From: Spirochaetia bacterium
GTDB lineage: Bacteria > Spirochaetota > Spirochaetia > Sphaerochaetales > Sphaerochaetaceae
DNA length: 64,000 nucleotides
Assembly (NCBI GenBank): GCA_022482625.1
Contig: JAKVOU010000001.1
Span: 3,024,784-3,088,783, forward strand
Reading direction: 5' to 3'
This document shows positions 44,693-53,978 of the stretch, in pieces. Below the pieces are notes generated by a model. The model was not told where the DNA came from and made no database searches. It worked only from the letters and a program-made list of their open reading frames with translations. Within the stretch, counting starts at the first letter, position 1. Every line of letters starts with the position of its first letter. The position numbers and the translations under genes are program-made.

Positions 44693-45772
44693 ATGGATAA
44701 AGCTGAATCACTTAAGTTGATTTCAGATCTTTCCGATGCAAACGGTGCATCGGGTTTTGAATATGATGTCGTATCAGTATTACGCAAAGCTGTTTCCGGG
44801 CTAGGGACAGTTGATGAAGATAGCCTGCATGACTTATACGTCAACTTCAAGGGTAACTCAGGGAACAGGCCACGGATGTTGCTTGATGCACATACGGATG
44901 AAGTAAGTTTTATGGTCAAGGATATAAAACCGGACGGGACTCTTGATTTCATCGTACTCGGCGGCATCGTATCGTGGGATATCCCTGCACATAAGGTGAG
45001 GGTAAGGACGAAGGACGGAACTTATATTCCTGGAATAATCTCAAGTACGCCACCGCATTTCCTTTCCGAGGCAGAACGGAAGCTTCCTCCTGATGAAAGT
45101 TCCATGTCCATAGATATCGGTGCTACCAGCAAGGAAGATGCGGAAAGGAACTATGGTATACGGATAGGCGAGCCGGCAGTACCTGATGTAGCTTTCTGGT
45201 ATGACAAATCCCATGACAGGATGTTCGGCAAAGCCTTTGACTGCCGTCTGGGTTGTGCCTGTATCGTCAGGACTTTGGATGCCCTGAAGGAAGAAAAGAA
45301 TTTGGGGGTGGATCTGATTGCTGGATTTTCTGTACAGGAAGAAGTAGGGACCAGAGGCGCGACGGTTACGGCAACAAAAGTAAAACCTGATATTGCCATT
45401 GTCTTTGAAGGTTGTCCCGCCGATGATACTGTCGTACAACCATATGCAAGTCAGACAAGAATTACCGAAGGTCCGATGCTTCGCTACATTGACAAGAGAA
45501 TGATTACCAATCCCCGGTACCAACGCTTTGCCTTGGATCTTGCCGAAGAACGAAACATTCCTGTACAGGCCGGTGTAAGGACAGGTGGCTCAACCAACGG
45601 GGCTCCCATACATCTGTCAAACAATGGTGTACCTACCATCGTCATCGGTATCCCTGTCCGCTATATCCACACTCATTACGGCATTGCCTGCTTTGCAGAT
45701 GTGGAGGCTTCGACGGACCTTGCCGTTGCGCTGATCAAAAAACTTGATGCTGATAGCATCCATAGTTTCTAA
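44693..45772 (+). CDS. M42-family aminopeptidase
   Basis: This 359-residue cytoplasmic metallopeptidase belongs to the FrvX/TET family. It has LLDAHTDEVSFMV, the metal-bridging region with FDCRLGCACIV, the catalytic SVQEEVGTRGA and a closing segment THYGIACF. Such enzymes trim peptides from the N-terminus, and here probably process peptides brought in by the Dpp system just upstream. A second aminopeptidase gene follows after 12 bases. Confidence 0.92.
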   Translation: MDKAESLKLISDLSDANGASGFEYDVVSVLRKAVSGLGTVDEDSLHDLYVNFKGNSGNRPRMLLDAHTDEVSFMVKDIKPDGTLDFIVLGGIVSWDIPAHKVRVRTKDGTYIPGIISSTPPHFLSEAERKLPPDESSMSIDIGATSKEDAERNYGIRIGEPAVPDVAFWYDKSHDRMFGKAFDCRLGCACIVRTLDALKEEKNLGVDLIAGFSVQEEVGTRGATVTATKVKPDIAIVFEGCPADDTVVQPYASQTRITEGPMLRYIDKRMITNPRYQRFALDLAEERNIPVQAGVRTGGSTNGAPIHLSNNGVPTIVIGIPVRYIHTHYGIACFADVEASTDLAVALIKKLDADSIHSF

Positions 45773-45784
45773 GGAGGATAAGAT

Positions 45785-47089
45785 ATGGACAAATTCATTG
45801 CTGAATATAAGCAGTTTCTGGATGATGGCAAGACGGAACGGGAATGTGTACGTGAAATACTAGCTTTGGCTGAAAAGAAAGGCTATCGGAATATTGCCGG
45901 TTTTTCGTCTTTGAAGCCTGGTGACAAGGTCTATGTCAACAAGATGGACAAGAGCGTTGCTTTGTTCTGCATCGGTAGGAAAGACCTTGCGGAAGGTATG
46001 CATATCCTAGGTGCACACATAGATTCTCCTAGGTTGGATGTCAAGCAGAATCCTGTATATGAGAAAGATGGCATCGTTTATCTCAATACCCATTACTATG
46101 GTGGGATCAAAAAATACCAATGGCTGACGCTTCCTCTTGCCATCCATGGGGAAGTATTCCTGACCGATGGTACCAGCGTAAGTCTGAGCATCGGTGAGAA
46201 ACCGGATGATCCGGTATTCAGCATTTCGGATATCCTTCCTCATATTGCCCAGGAGCAGATGAAAAAGAGTGCTGCGGATTTCATCGATGCAGAGAACCTT
46301 GATCTGGTACTTGGGGCTTTCGCCGGAAAAGATACGGGGAAAAAGGTTGTGCTGGAGGTACTGAAGCGGGACTATGGCATTGAAGAGGAAGATTTCCAAT
46401 CTGCCGAGCTTGAAATCGTTCCGGCTGGTGCCGCCAGGGACAGCGGGTTCTGCAGGGATCTGATACTTGCCTATGGGCAGGATGACCGTGTCTGTGCCTT
46501 TGCTTCCCTGAAGGCGATGCTTGACATTGAAAATCCGGAAATGACTGCTAGTTGCATCCTTGTAGACAAGGAAGAGATTGGCAGTTATGGAGCTACCGGA
46601 ATGAGATCCCATTTCTATGACAATGCCGTAGCTGAAGTGGTTGCAAGGACCAGCAGTCCAAGTGAATTGACAGTTCGTCGTTGTCTTGCAAATTCCTGGA
46701 TGCTGAGCAGTGATGTGAATTCAGCCTTTGATCCGTTGAATGCAGATCTCTATGACAAGCAGAATTCATCAGGGCTTGCCCAGGGTGTCGTGTTCAACAA
46801 GTATACGGGTGGCAAAGGGAAAAGCGGCTCAAGTGATGCAAATCCTGAATTCATTGCAAAGTTGAGAAAGGTGATGAGCGATGGAAAGGTTACCTATCAA
46901 TTTGCTGAGATGGCAAAGGTCGATGTGGGAGGCGGCGGTACAATTGCACATATGGCAGCAACTTTCGGCATGCAGGTCATTGATTGCGGTGTACCTGTGC
47001 TGAGCATGCATGCTCCATGGGAACTTACCAGTAAGTTTGATGCCTATCAGGCCTACTTGGCTTATGGTGCCTTCTTTACCTTGAAGTAG
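45785..47089 (+). CDS. M18-family aminopeptidase
   Basis: This 434-residue zinc aminopeptidase shows the family motifs ILGAHIDSPRLDVK, YYGGIKKYQWLT, GQDDRVCAFASLKA, VDKEEIGSYGATG and the C-terminal PVLSMHAPWELTSK. Members prefer acidic or other N-terminal residues. It forms a peptide-breakdown pair with the M42 enzyme. Two terminators follow it. Confidence 0.93.
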   Translation: MDKFIAEYKQFLDDGKTERECVREILALAEKKGYRNIAGFSSLKPGDKVYVNKMDKSVALFCIGRKDLAEGMHILGAHIDSPRLDVKQNPVYEKDGIVYLNTHYYGGIKKYQWLTLPLAIHGEVFLTDGTSVSLSIGEKPDDPVFSISDILPHIAQEQMKKSAADFIDAENLDLVLGAFAGKDTGKKVVLEVLKRDYGIEEEDFQSAELEIVPAGAARDSGFCRDLILAYGQDDRVCAFASLKAMLDIENPEMTASCILVDKEEIGSYGATGMRSHFYDNAVAEVVARTSSPSELTVRRCLANSWMLSSDVNSAFDPLNADLYDKQNSSGLAQGVVFNKYTGGKGKSGSSDANPEFIAKLRKVMSDGKVTYQFAEMAKVDVGGGGTIAHMAATFGMQVIDCGVPVLSMHAPWELTSKFDAYQAYLAYGAFFTLK

Positions 47090-47110
47090 GTGTATTCCTT
47101 ATAAAATTTA

Positions 47111-47144
47111 CAGGTTTCGTTGAAAAGACGGGACCTGGTTTTTT
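47111..47144 (+). terminator. Intrinsic terminator of the peptidase operon
   Basis: CAGGTTTCGT pairs with ACGGGACCTG using two G-T wobbles, and GTTTTTT follows. It lies about 20 bases after the M18 stop. Confidence 0.8.
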
Positions 47145-47151
47145 GCCTATG

Positions 47152-47192
47152 AAAAAAAGCCCTATGGAAACCGATATGTTCCATAGGGCTGA
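47152..47192. terminator. Bidirectional terminator
   Basis: AGCCCTATGGAA pairs with TTCCATAGGGCT. On the minus strand it is followed by a long T-run, making it the terminator of the leftward M55 gene. On the plus strand it backs up the M18 terminator. Confidence 0.9.
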
Positions 47193-47220
47193 TTCTTTTA
47201 CAGGTTGTTTTCTTATTTCC

Positions 47221-48060
47221 TTAGCTATAATTTCTAAAATGTCCTGAGAGCAGTGCAGTAACCAAGATTATGTGCATGATGTCTGCAAAAGAAGAACTGA
47301 CATACTTGATTGTCCTTCCGCTGATCCTTTCTACCGATGGAATCATTTCCACAGCATCAGCCATGACGGTTGTCATCAGATCGATTTCAAGTGTTGTCGG
47401 TGTCTTTGCAAGTAGAATAGGCAACTTTCCTTGTTTTGTGTTTGCCACGGCATCCCTGACTGCTTTTCTGAAGCGGGGTTCCAATGATTGAGGTTCATAG
47501 AGTTTTGCTGCAAAACGGCCGAGTCCTTCTTTTGTCCTGACGTATGTCGGTAGCAACTGTGTCTGTTTCAGTTCCTGTTCCAGGATGTCATCACCGGCAA
47601 CCATTGCAAGCGGTACACCTTTTTCTGCTGCATAGTAGCAGTTCAGTTCTGTTTCTCCTACCGGTACCGAGTTGATACGGATGTTGTAGATGCCTGCACT
47701 GCTGTAGGAATGATCCATCAGTCCATATTTGCTGCCGATCATTGCATGGTAGCCGATGAGCATCAGCATGTCATAGGAACTGTCAAGGGTAGCCATCATA
47801 TAGTTCTGACGGGGATAGCCTTTGATCTGGGTGATCCTTGGATCATTGAAGCTCCCGTAAGGCAGGTTTTCGCCTCTGCTATGGGAATCACATAAGGTGA
47901 TTTCTTCAAGTTCCGGGGCACTTTTGAACAGTTCGTCAATGACCCATTGCAGTTCCCTTATATAGGCTTTTCCGGCAGTTGTCGGATCGGCTTCCATTTC
48001 CTTCCAGCTAGTCAGGCCGCTGAGACCCTCTGTATCCAAGCTTATGAATACTTTACGCAT
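47221..48060 (-). CDS. dppA: M55-family D-aminopeptidase
   Basis: This 279-residue enzyme belongs to the DppA family, zinc peptidases that remove D-amino acids such as D-Ala from peptides. It has VFISLDTEGLSGLTSW with the metal-binding DxEG, CDSHSRGENLPYG, LMLIGYHAM, DHSYSSAGIYNIRIN and a C-terminal region rich in hydrophobic helices. It is leftward and alone, but lies between peptide-use genes. Its substrate is probably a peptide from cell walls or racemised protein. Confidence 0.9.
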   Translation of the reverse strand: MRKVFISLDTEGLSGLTSWKEMEADPTTAGKAYIRELQWVIDELFKSAPELEEITLCDSHSRGENLPYGSFNDPRITQIKGYPRQNYMMATLDSSYDMLMLIGYHAMIGSKYGLMDHSYSSAGIYNIRINSVPVGETELNCYYAAEKGVPLAMVAGDDILEQELKQTQLLPTYVRTKEGLGRFAAKLYEPQSLEPRFRKAVRDAVANTKQGKLPILLAKTPTTLEIDLMTTVMADAVEMIPSVERISGRTIKYVSSSFADIMHIILVTALLSGHFRNYS

Positions 48061-48451
48061 AAGATGTATAGCTCCTTGAAATTAACTATCTGATTGATAT
48101 GTAGATAGAATATAAGGAAATGCAATATGTTGCAATAGATTTTACAATATTAGACATATTCATGAGATGTGTTTTCCTTTCTTTTTTTATATGAGTTGGA
48201 GAACTGTTTTAAGAGTTGAATTTATATTGTCAGTGAAAATAAAATGAGGAGTTTGCTGTAGAATGAAATCGGGAGATTGAGGTTGCGTTGGAAGCAATTG
48301 CCAATTTTGACAAACGGGAAAAGCTGCTGCAGCAACAGCTTTTCCATACCAATGAAACAGCAACAAAAGTATAAGATACTTTGCATTTACCATCATTTCC
48401 GTTGGATTTTCAGAAGCCTTCCGTGATATGCTTTCCGATGGAGGATTTTCG
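48061..48451. promoter_or_regulatory. Divergent gap with a stem-loop at 48317-48345
   Basis: No gene is visible. GGAAAAGCTG pairs with CAGCTTTTCC (48317-48345) in what would be the leader of the isoaspartyl dipeptidase gene. No T-run follows, so it is probably not a simple terminator. GGAGG just before 48452 is the ribosome site. Confidence 0.45.
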
Positions 48452-49597
48452 ATGAAACCATCAGCATATTTGTTGAAACATGTACATGCCTTTGGCCCGG
48501 AAGACCTGGGCATCGTAGATATCGCAGTTGCAGGAACCAAGATCATTGATATCGGTAAGGATCTTGACTATACCGGACGGAACATCAAGGTCATTGATCT
48601 GGAAGGGGCCTTTGTCATTCCTGGATTGATTGACCAACATGTCCATCTTATCGGAGGTGGAGGGGAAGATGGCCTTGCCAGCAGAGTACCGCCTATAAAG
48701 GTATCCGATTGTGTGTCTGCCGGTGTCACGACACTGGTAGGCGTCCTTGGAACCGATGGTGTGACCAGGACAGTCCAGGATCTTCTTGCCAAGACAAAAA
48801 GTCTGAATGAGTATGGGCTCACTGCCTTTTGTCTGACAGGATCCTATCAGGTTCCGTCTCCGACTATTACGGGATCTGTTGAAAAAGACATTGTCTTCAT
48901 CCAGGAAGTCATAGGAGTCAAACTTGCTATAAGTGACCATCGTTGTTCCATCCCTACAAAAGAGGAAATCATACGCTTGGCCTCAGAAGCCCGCTTGGGT
49001 GGACTGATAGGCAAGAAGGCAGGTGAAGTACATATCCATGTCGGTTCCGATCCCAGGGGCATACAGGATATCTTTGATATTGCAGAAACGACGCCATTGC
49101 CGGTTTCGATATTCCATCCGACTCATATGGGTGGTCATCTTGACCAAGCGCTCAAGTTCACTACCATCGGTGGATACGCTGACATCACGACCGGAACCAA
49201 ATCGCCTGAGAAGGTTGCTTCTCTCCTGCATGCAGGAGCAAATGAGCATCTTGTTACGATGAGCAGTGATTCCAATGGGAGTATTCCTGTCTGGAACGAT
49301 CATAAGCAGATAATCGGCATGCATGCCGGTCATATTTCCTTGCTTCATGAGAATTGGAAACGGTTGGTTGATGAACAGGATATTCCTTTTGCGACAGCAC
49401 TCCGTCTTGTTACTGAAAACCCTGCAAAAGCTTTGGGTTTTGTCTCAAAGGGATGTCTGGCTGCCGGCTATGATGCGGATCTTGTCGTCCTTGATGACAA
49501 AAAGGACATACGGTCGGTCATGGCAGGTGGAACCTGGCTTTCTGAAGATGGAAAACAGGTCAAGATTGCCATGTATGAGGGGCCTGACAACCTGTAG
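48452..49597 (+). CDS. iadA: Isoaspartyl dipeptidase
   Basis: This 381-residue amidohydrolase cleaves beta-aspartyl (isoaspartyl) dipeptides that arise from damaged proteins. Motifs include IDQHVHLIGGGGEDG, GVLGTDGVTRT, the bridging-lysine region near IGVKLAISDHR, HVGSDPRGIQ and MSSDSNGSIPVW. The start at 48452 has GGAGG upstream. It fits the neighbouring peptide uptake and peptidase genes as a step for unusual peptides. Confidence 0.92.
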   Translation: MKPSAYLLKHVHAFGPEDLGIVDIAVAGTKIIDIGKDLDYTGRNIKVIDLEGAFVIPGLIDQHVHLIGGGGEDGLASRVPPIKVSDCVSAGVTTLVGVLGTDGVTRTVQDLLAKTKSLNEYGLTAFCLTGSYQVPSPTITGSVEKDIVFIQEVIGVKLAISDHRCSIPTKEEIIRLASEARLGGLIGKKAGEVHIHVGSDPRGIQDIFDIAETTPLPVSIFHPTHMGGHLDQALKFTTIGGYADITTGTKSPEKVASLLHAGANEHLVTMSSDSNGSIPVWNDHKQIIGMHAGHISLLHENWKRLVDEQDIPFATALRLVTENPAKALGFVSKGCLAAGYDADLVVLDDKKDIRSVMAGGTWLSEDGKQVKIAMYEGPDNL

Positions 49598-49955
49598 GAT
49601 CTGTTTTATTCGGCAATAGTACAGTCAAATAGATTGTTCTGTTGCCGTAGGGCTTTTTGATATTCCGCAGAATCGGTATATTACTGCCAAAATGTTGGAG
49701 TGGTTTTTCTTTTCATAACCTAAATGACAAAGTCAGTTTGTGTAAAAATTAAACAAAAAGTAACTTATAAATCATGCATGAGACTAAGTTTTTTATAACA
49801 ATTTGTGCTATCAATAAGGCAATAATTCTTTATCGTTGATAATAGTTGCTTTAATTTAATGTGAATTATCTAAAAGAATTATTAAAATTTAGTTAATTTT
49901 CTATTGCTTTCATACGGATATACGGTACAATAGATGTCAATGAAGGGGTACCAGC
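49598..49955. promoter_or_regulatory. AT-rich promoter region of the LacI regulator
   Basis: No gene is visible. Shortly before the start, TTGCTT and TACAAT stand 16 bases apart (about 49904-49931), a reasonable promoter. Confidence 0.5.
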
Positions 49956-51020
49956 ATGTCAAGGCAAAAGGTAACATTGAAAGATATCGCGCAGCAAGTG
50001 GGACTGTCCACTGCCAGTGTTTCCATGATTTTGTCCGGCAAGAAACTCTCACGTTTCCCTCAAGCTACCATTGACAAGGTTAGGTCAAGTGCCACCGAGT
50101 TCGGATACCAAAGCAAACATGGTCCGTCCGTTTCGGAGGAGTCTGTGCTTATCGTCTGTCCTTCGGTTTATAATCCATACTTTGCGATGTTGCTGCAAGG
50201 AATGGAAATGCAAGCGGCTCAATTAGGAATCCGTACAGTCGTCCGCAATACCTATTGGAATATTGAGACAGAATATGATGTCTTTTCCTTTGCCCGGAAT
50301 TCTCTTTTTTCAGGAGTAATCTTTGCGATGATTCCACAGCAGGAAAAACTGGGTATGGAACTGAGCAAGGTCATGCCTCTTGTTGCAGTCGGTGATTACA
50401 GTGACCGTTTTCAATTTGATACCGTGGATATCAACAACTATGAAGCTGGAAGGATGGTTGCCCGACATTTGCTGGAATTAGGCCATCAGAGGATTGCCTA
50501 TATCTCGACAAGTCTCAACAGTTATCATAGTGCGCGGGTGCGGCGATTGGAAGGAATCCGAGATGAGTTGCTTAAGGCTGGAATAAAAGAGAAGGCAATT
50601 GTCTGTTGTAAGGACGTAGACAGTATGACTGAACTCAATCATCCTGATGTCGAATATGAAACAGGTTGTTTTTTGGCTCGTCAATGTCTTGAACAGCATC
50701 CTGAAGTAACTGCAATGGTCGGCATCAATGATATGGTTGCCTATGGCATCATGGATGCCATACATGCCGGTGGCTTTTCAATTCCTGACGATTACAGTGT
50801 CTGTGGTTTTGACAATATCTTTCCTTCCAAGTTCATGTCTGTGGGCCTGACGACTGTCGAGCATCATATCGTTCAGCGTGGGCAACGTGCTATGAGTCTG
50901 ATTGCTTCGCGGATACGGCATATGAAAGCCTATGGAGATGCTGTGTGTGATGTAACGAGGGTTGAATATTCCAGCAAGCTTATCGTAAGGTCAAGTACGG
51001 CTGTACCGAGGGAAAGCTAA
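49956..51020 (+). CDS. LacI-family transcriptional regulator
   Basis: This 354-residue regulator has an N-terminal helix-turn-helix (VTLKDIAQQVGLSTASVSMI), a hinge, and a periplasmic-binding-protein-like effector domain with LIVCPSVYNPYFAMLLQGME, HLLELGHQRIAYIS and FSIPDDYSVCGFDN. The effector and targets are unknown. It stands alone, and no sugar operon lies directly beside it. Confidence 0.92.
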   Translation: MSRQKVTLKDIAQQVGLSTASVSMILSGKKLSRFPQATIDKVRSSATEFGYQSKHGPSVSEESVLIVCPSVYNPYFAMLLQGMEMQAAQLGIRTVVRNTYWNIETEYDVFSFARNSLFSGVIFAMIPQQEKLGMELSKVMPLVAVGDYSDRFQFDTVDINNYEAGRMVARHLLELGHQRIAYISTSLNSYHSARVRRLEGIRDELLKAGIKEKAIVCCKDVDSMTELNHPDVEYETGCFLARQCLEQHPEVTAMVGINDMVAYGIMDAIHAGGFSIPDDYSVCGFDNIFPSKFMSVGLTTVEHHIVQRGQRAMSLIASRIRHMKAYGDAVCDVTRVEYSSKLIVRSSTAVPRES

Positions 51021-51303
51021 GTTCTTCGCCCGGATGATCGTCGGTCAGGCGTTGGATTTTCCTGAAAAATTCTTTTGAAGAACCGATTATATAAAATGGC
51101 AGAGGTGTATATGATCCAAGATCATAGTTTTCAATGCTTGGTTATTGTTTTATTTTAGAATATAATATTCCTATTTAGGTACTTTATTTTTGAGTATAGT
51201 ATGTGATACTAAGGTGAAGTTACATTTGGGACAACTTATGCTGTTGCCGATTCTGAGACTCTATGTTTTTGTTGCTATTTAAATCAGTTTGAGATATATT
51301 CTC
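51021..51303. other. Gap between the LacI regulator and the yjdF riboswitch
   Basis: No gene is visible. The region is AT-rich and should contain the yjdF promoter, which I could not fix. Confidence 0.35.
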
Positions 51304-51412
51304 TACGGAAGATAAAAACACGATCCGGTTGGTAGTCCGGATGCATGTATATGTCAGTAACCTGCCTCCTTAGGTTGTCCCTTCCTCCGTTGATTTTTTA
51401 TGAGGAGGTGCC
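51304..51412 (+). promoter_or_regulatory. yjdF riboswitch candidate
   Basis: The leader directly before yjdF folds into a closed domain. GGAAG (51307) pairs with CTTCC (51381), ATCCGG with CCGGAT, and AACCT with AGGTT. CTTCCTCC, part of the closing stem, can instead cover the ribosome site GAGGAGG at 51402. Ligand binding would free the ribosome site and turn translation on. The yjdF RNA class is known upstream of this gene family and responds to azaaromatic compounds; I identify it by position and fold, not by a covariance search. Confidence 0.7.
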
Positions 51413-51416
51413 CTCT

Positions 51417-51833
51417 ATGTTAGTATGGGGTAGTTTGACAATTTTTTTTGAGGATCCGTTTTGGGTCGGTATCTGGGAAAGGCATTTTGATGGAGTCATG
51501 CAGGTTGCACGTTATGTGTTCGGGGCAGAACCGACAAATGCCCAGGTTATTGATTTTATCCAAAATCGATATGATTGCCTTTCTTTCAGCGAGCCGGTAA
51601 CTTCTGAAGTTGAAGAGATTGATTTTTGTCAGAACTTCAAGAAAAAGCTTCATGACGCACGGAAAGACCAGCACAAGACCATCGGGAAAAAAAGCTTTGG
51701 TATACTGCAGGCTGAACGTGAGGCAGGTGCTGCGGCCCGCAAGTCGGCACATGCAATGAAGCGCCAGGACGAAGAAATACGTCATTATATGCTCCGGCGC
51801 GAAAAAAAGAAGCAGAAAAAGAAGGGACATTGA
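51417..51833 (+). CDS. yjdF: YjdF-family protein (DUF2992)
   Basis: This 138-residue cytoplasmic protein starts at 51417 behind GAGGAGG. It begins LTIFFEDPFWVGIWER and has a long charged C-terminal helix ending in KKKQKKKGH, both typical of the YjdF/DUF2992 family. The biochemical role is unknown; in other bacteria the gene is controlled by a riboswitch for azaaromatic compounds, suggesting a part in handling such molecules. A degraded second copy of its 3' half lies about 2 kb downstream. Confidence 0.88.
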   Translation: MLVWGSLTIFFEDPFWVGIWERHFDGVMQVARYVFGAEPTNAQVIDFIQNRYDCLSFSEPVTSEVEEIDFCQNFKKKLHDARKDQHKTIGKKSFGILQAEREAGAAARKSAHAMKRQDEEIRHYMLRREKKKQKKKGH

Positions 51834-52220
51834 TATTTTTTGGGCCTTGGCTTAGGTCGTGTCCTGTGTATCTTTTTCAAATTGAAGAATGCTGGCCTTG
51901 TGTCCTGTCCATTCAGAGGAAAGTGCTGACTTCTGTTTTTTGTATCGTTATTCATCTGCTGGAGAACAATACAAGCTGGAGCAACTGAACCTCTTCTTTC
52001 GATAATAATCTTGCAGAAGAGAATTGAGATAAATTACCTTTTTATCATGAATGGTCCTGTTGTATGGATGCTTTGTTTGCTCTGCAAGGCTTCTTTTGGA
52101 TGAGTACAAGTGTAGAAGGCCTGATATCCCTTGTCTGTGGCAAGAAGGATTATGTGTTGGACATATGGGGAGTTCGGGGGTACACTCCATATATCGACAG
52201 AATATAAATCGGGAGGGGCT
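51834..52220. other. Gap before the NfeD gene
   Basis: No convincing gene is visible in 387 bases. The end contains GGGAGGGG, the ribosome site for the gene at 52221. Confidence 0.4.
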
Positions 52221-52652
52221 ATGGATCTGAATGCAATCATCTGGCTTGTCGCTGGTCTTGTTTTTGTCATCATTGAACTATTGACTCCCATGTTCTTTGC
52301 ATTGTCAGTTTCCTTTGGGGCTTTTGTTGCATTCTTTTGTGCACTTCTTGGTTTTTCGGTGCCTATTCAGATGGTTTGTTTTATCAGTGCGGTTGTTTTG
52401 TTCTTTGTATTTCTCCGACCGGTGCTTTATCATGGTAACAAGGCTGGGGAAAAGTTCGGCAGTGCGGCCTTAGTCGGCATGAAGACTGTTGCAGCAGAAG
52501 ATATTACACCTCTGCATGGGACCCTAAGGATTGATGGGACCGTATGGCAGGTACGGACAAGGGAAGGGAGTATCCCCAAAGGGGAAAGGCTCATCATCGT
52601 CGGCTTTGACCGGATCAAGGTCATCGTAGAGAAGGATAGCAACCATGAGTAG
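52221..52652 (+). CDS. NfeD-like membrane protein
   Basis: This 143-residue protein has three hydrophobic segments in the first 75 residues (IIWLVAGLVFVIIELLTP and the following two), then a small OB-fold domain with GMKTVAAEDITPLHGTLRIDG. This is the short NfeD type that partners SPFH proteins. Its stop overlaps the SPFH gene start by eight bases. The start at 52221 has GGGAGGGG upstream; a longer frame is not supported. Confidence 0.9.
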   Translation: MDLNAIIWLVAGLVFVIIELLTPMFFALSVSFGAFVAFFCALLGFSVPIQMVCFISAVVLFFVFLRPVLYHGNKAGEKFGSAALVGMKTVAAEDITPLHGTLRIDGTVWQVRTREGSIPKGERLIIVGFDRIKVIVEKDSNHE

Positions 52653-53613
52653 CATTGTCTTAGGCCTTATCTGTTTCATTGTCTTCCTGTTCCTTATCAT
52701 GGGAATCAGGATTGTCCCGGAATCCCGCGCAATGATTATCGAACGTCTTGGAAAATTCCATCGTACCTTGACTAGCGGCATCAATGTCATCGTACCCTTT
52801 TTGGATAAGGTCAGGATGGTACCGGAACTCATTACCTCCAATACTATGGATGATGAGAGCACAAAGGATTTATCCGTTACTAAGTCTAGGTTCATTGATC
52901 TCAGGGAGCAGGTGTTTGACTATCCCAAACAGAACGTCATTACGAGTGATAATGTAACAGTTGAGATTGATGCCGTGATTTACTTTCAGGTTGTAGAACC
53001 TGAGAAGTCTGTCTATGAGATTGTGAACTATCCTATTGCAATCAAGAAGATGACACAGACTACCCTGCGAAATGTCATCGGTGAACTTGAACTTGACCAG
53101 ACATTGACAAGCCGTGATACAATCAACAGCAAACTCCAGACGATACTCGATGAAGCGACTGACAAGTGGGGTATCAAAGTCAACAGAGTGGAATTGCAAG
53201 ACATCATTCCACCTGATAATATCCGGGTACAGATGGAAAAACAGATGAGTGCCGAGCGAGAGAAGCGGGCGATGGTGCTTACTGCCGAAGGTGAAAAACA
53301 GGCGGCCATATTGAAAGCGGAAGGCGTGAAGGCTTCTGAGATCAACCAGGCGGAAGGTGCCAAACAAGCAGCAATTCTCCGAGCTGAGGGCGAAGCCCGC
53401 TCCATTGAATGTGTCAAGGATGCGCTGGGGAGTGAAAAGAATTACATCGACTATCTTGTGGCAATCAAATATATCGAAGCTTTCAGACAGATGGCCGAGG
53501 GTAAGGATGCGAAACTGGTGTATATGCCGTATGAAGCCAGTGGAGTCCTTAGCTCCATCGGAGGTATCAAGGAATTGTTCAAGGGAGCAGGTCCCGGTGC
53601 GCCGTTGAGTTGA
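52645..53613 (+). CDS. SPFH-domain protein, stomatin/QmcA type
   Basis: This 322-residue membrane-anchored protein has an N-terminal hydrophobic segment, the SPFH core (RIVPESRAMIIERLGKF, NVITSDNVTVEIDAVIYF) and a coiled-coil helix with repeated AEGEKQA/AEG motifs around residues 215-255. SPFH proteins form large membrane scaffolds with their NfeD partner and affect membrane protein quality. The pairing here is the usual one. Confidence 0.93.
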   Translation: MSSIVLGLICFIVFLFLIMGIRIVPESRAMIIERLGKFHRTLTSGINVIVPFLDKVRMVPELITSNTMDDESTKDLSVTKSRFIDLREQVFDYPKQNVITSDNVTVEIDAVIYFQVVEPEKSVYEIVNYPIAIKKMTQTTLRNVIGELELDQTLTSRDTINSKLQTILDEATDKWGIKVNRVELQDIIPPDNIRVQMEKQMSAEREKRAMVLTAEGEKQAAILKAEGVKASEINQAEGAKQAAILRAEGEARSIECVKDALGSEKNYIDYLVAIKYIEAFRQMAEGKDAKLVYMPYEASGVLSSIGGIKELFKGAGPGAPLS

Positions 53614-53639
53614 GTGCAGAGTGTCCTGCAAGGTACATA

Positions 53640-53806
53640 GCCGTTGCTTAGGAAAGAGATTTCGAAAGGTGCTTTTGCATCCTGCAGGTTGAACGCAAAG
53701 CGAATGTTTCCGTCCGTAAATTTGTACATATTTAATGAAGCGCCAGGACAAGGAGATGTGGAATTATCTGCTCAGGAGTAGGAAGAAGAAACAGAAAGGT
53801 CATTGA
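53640..53806 (+). pseudogene. Decayed second copy of the yjdF 3' half
   Basis: The sequence from about 53640 matches the second half of yjdF with several shifts and a stop. CTGCAGGTTGAACGC corresponds to CTGCAGGCTGAACGT, and the last 24 codons (from ATG 53735) read MKRQDKEMWNYLLRSRKKKQ and end in GH, as in yjdF. It is not an intact gene. It shows that a second, diverged yjdF once stood here. Confidence 0.8.
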
Positions 53807-53978
53807 GATTGTTCTTTGTATTGAAGAAAAATCTGTCCCGTCTATGTTTTTTGTCTGAATCCTGTCACTGTGCAATGATTGCCTGACATATACTTTTGCC
53901 CTACTGCATATGAAGCAGCTATGGTCATTGGGGACATAGCTGTTATCTTGTCATATTATAGGATTCCTGTTCTGTAGT

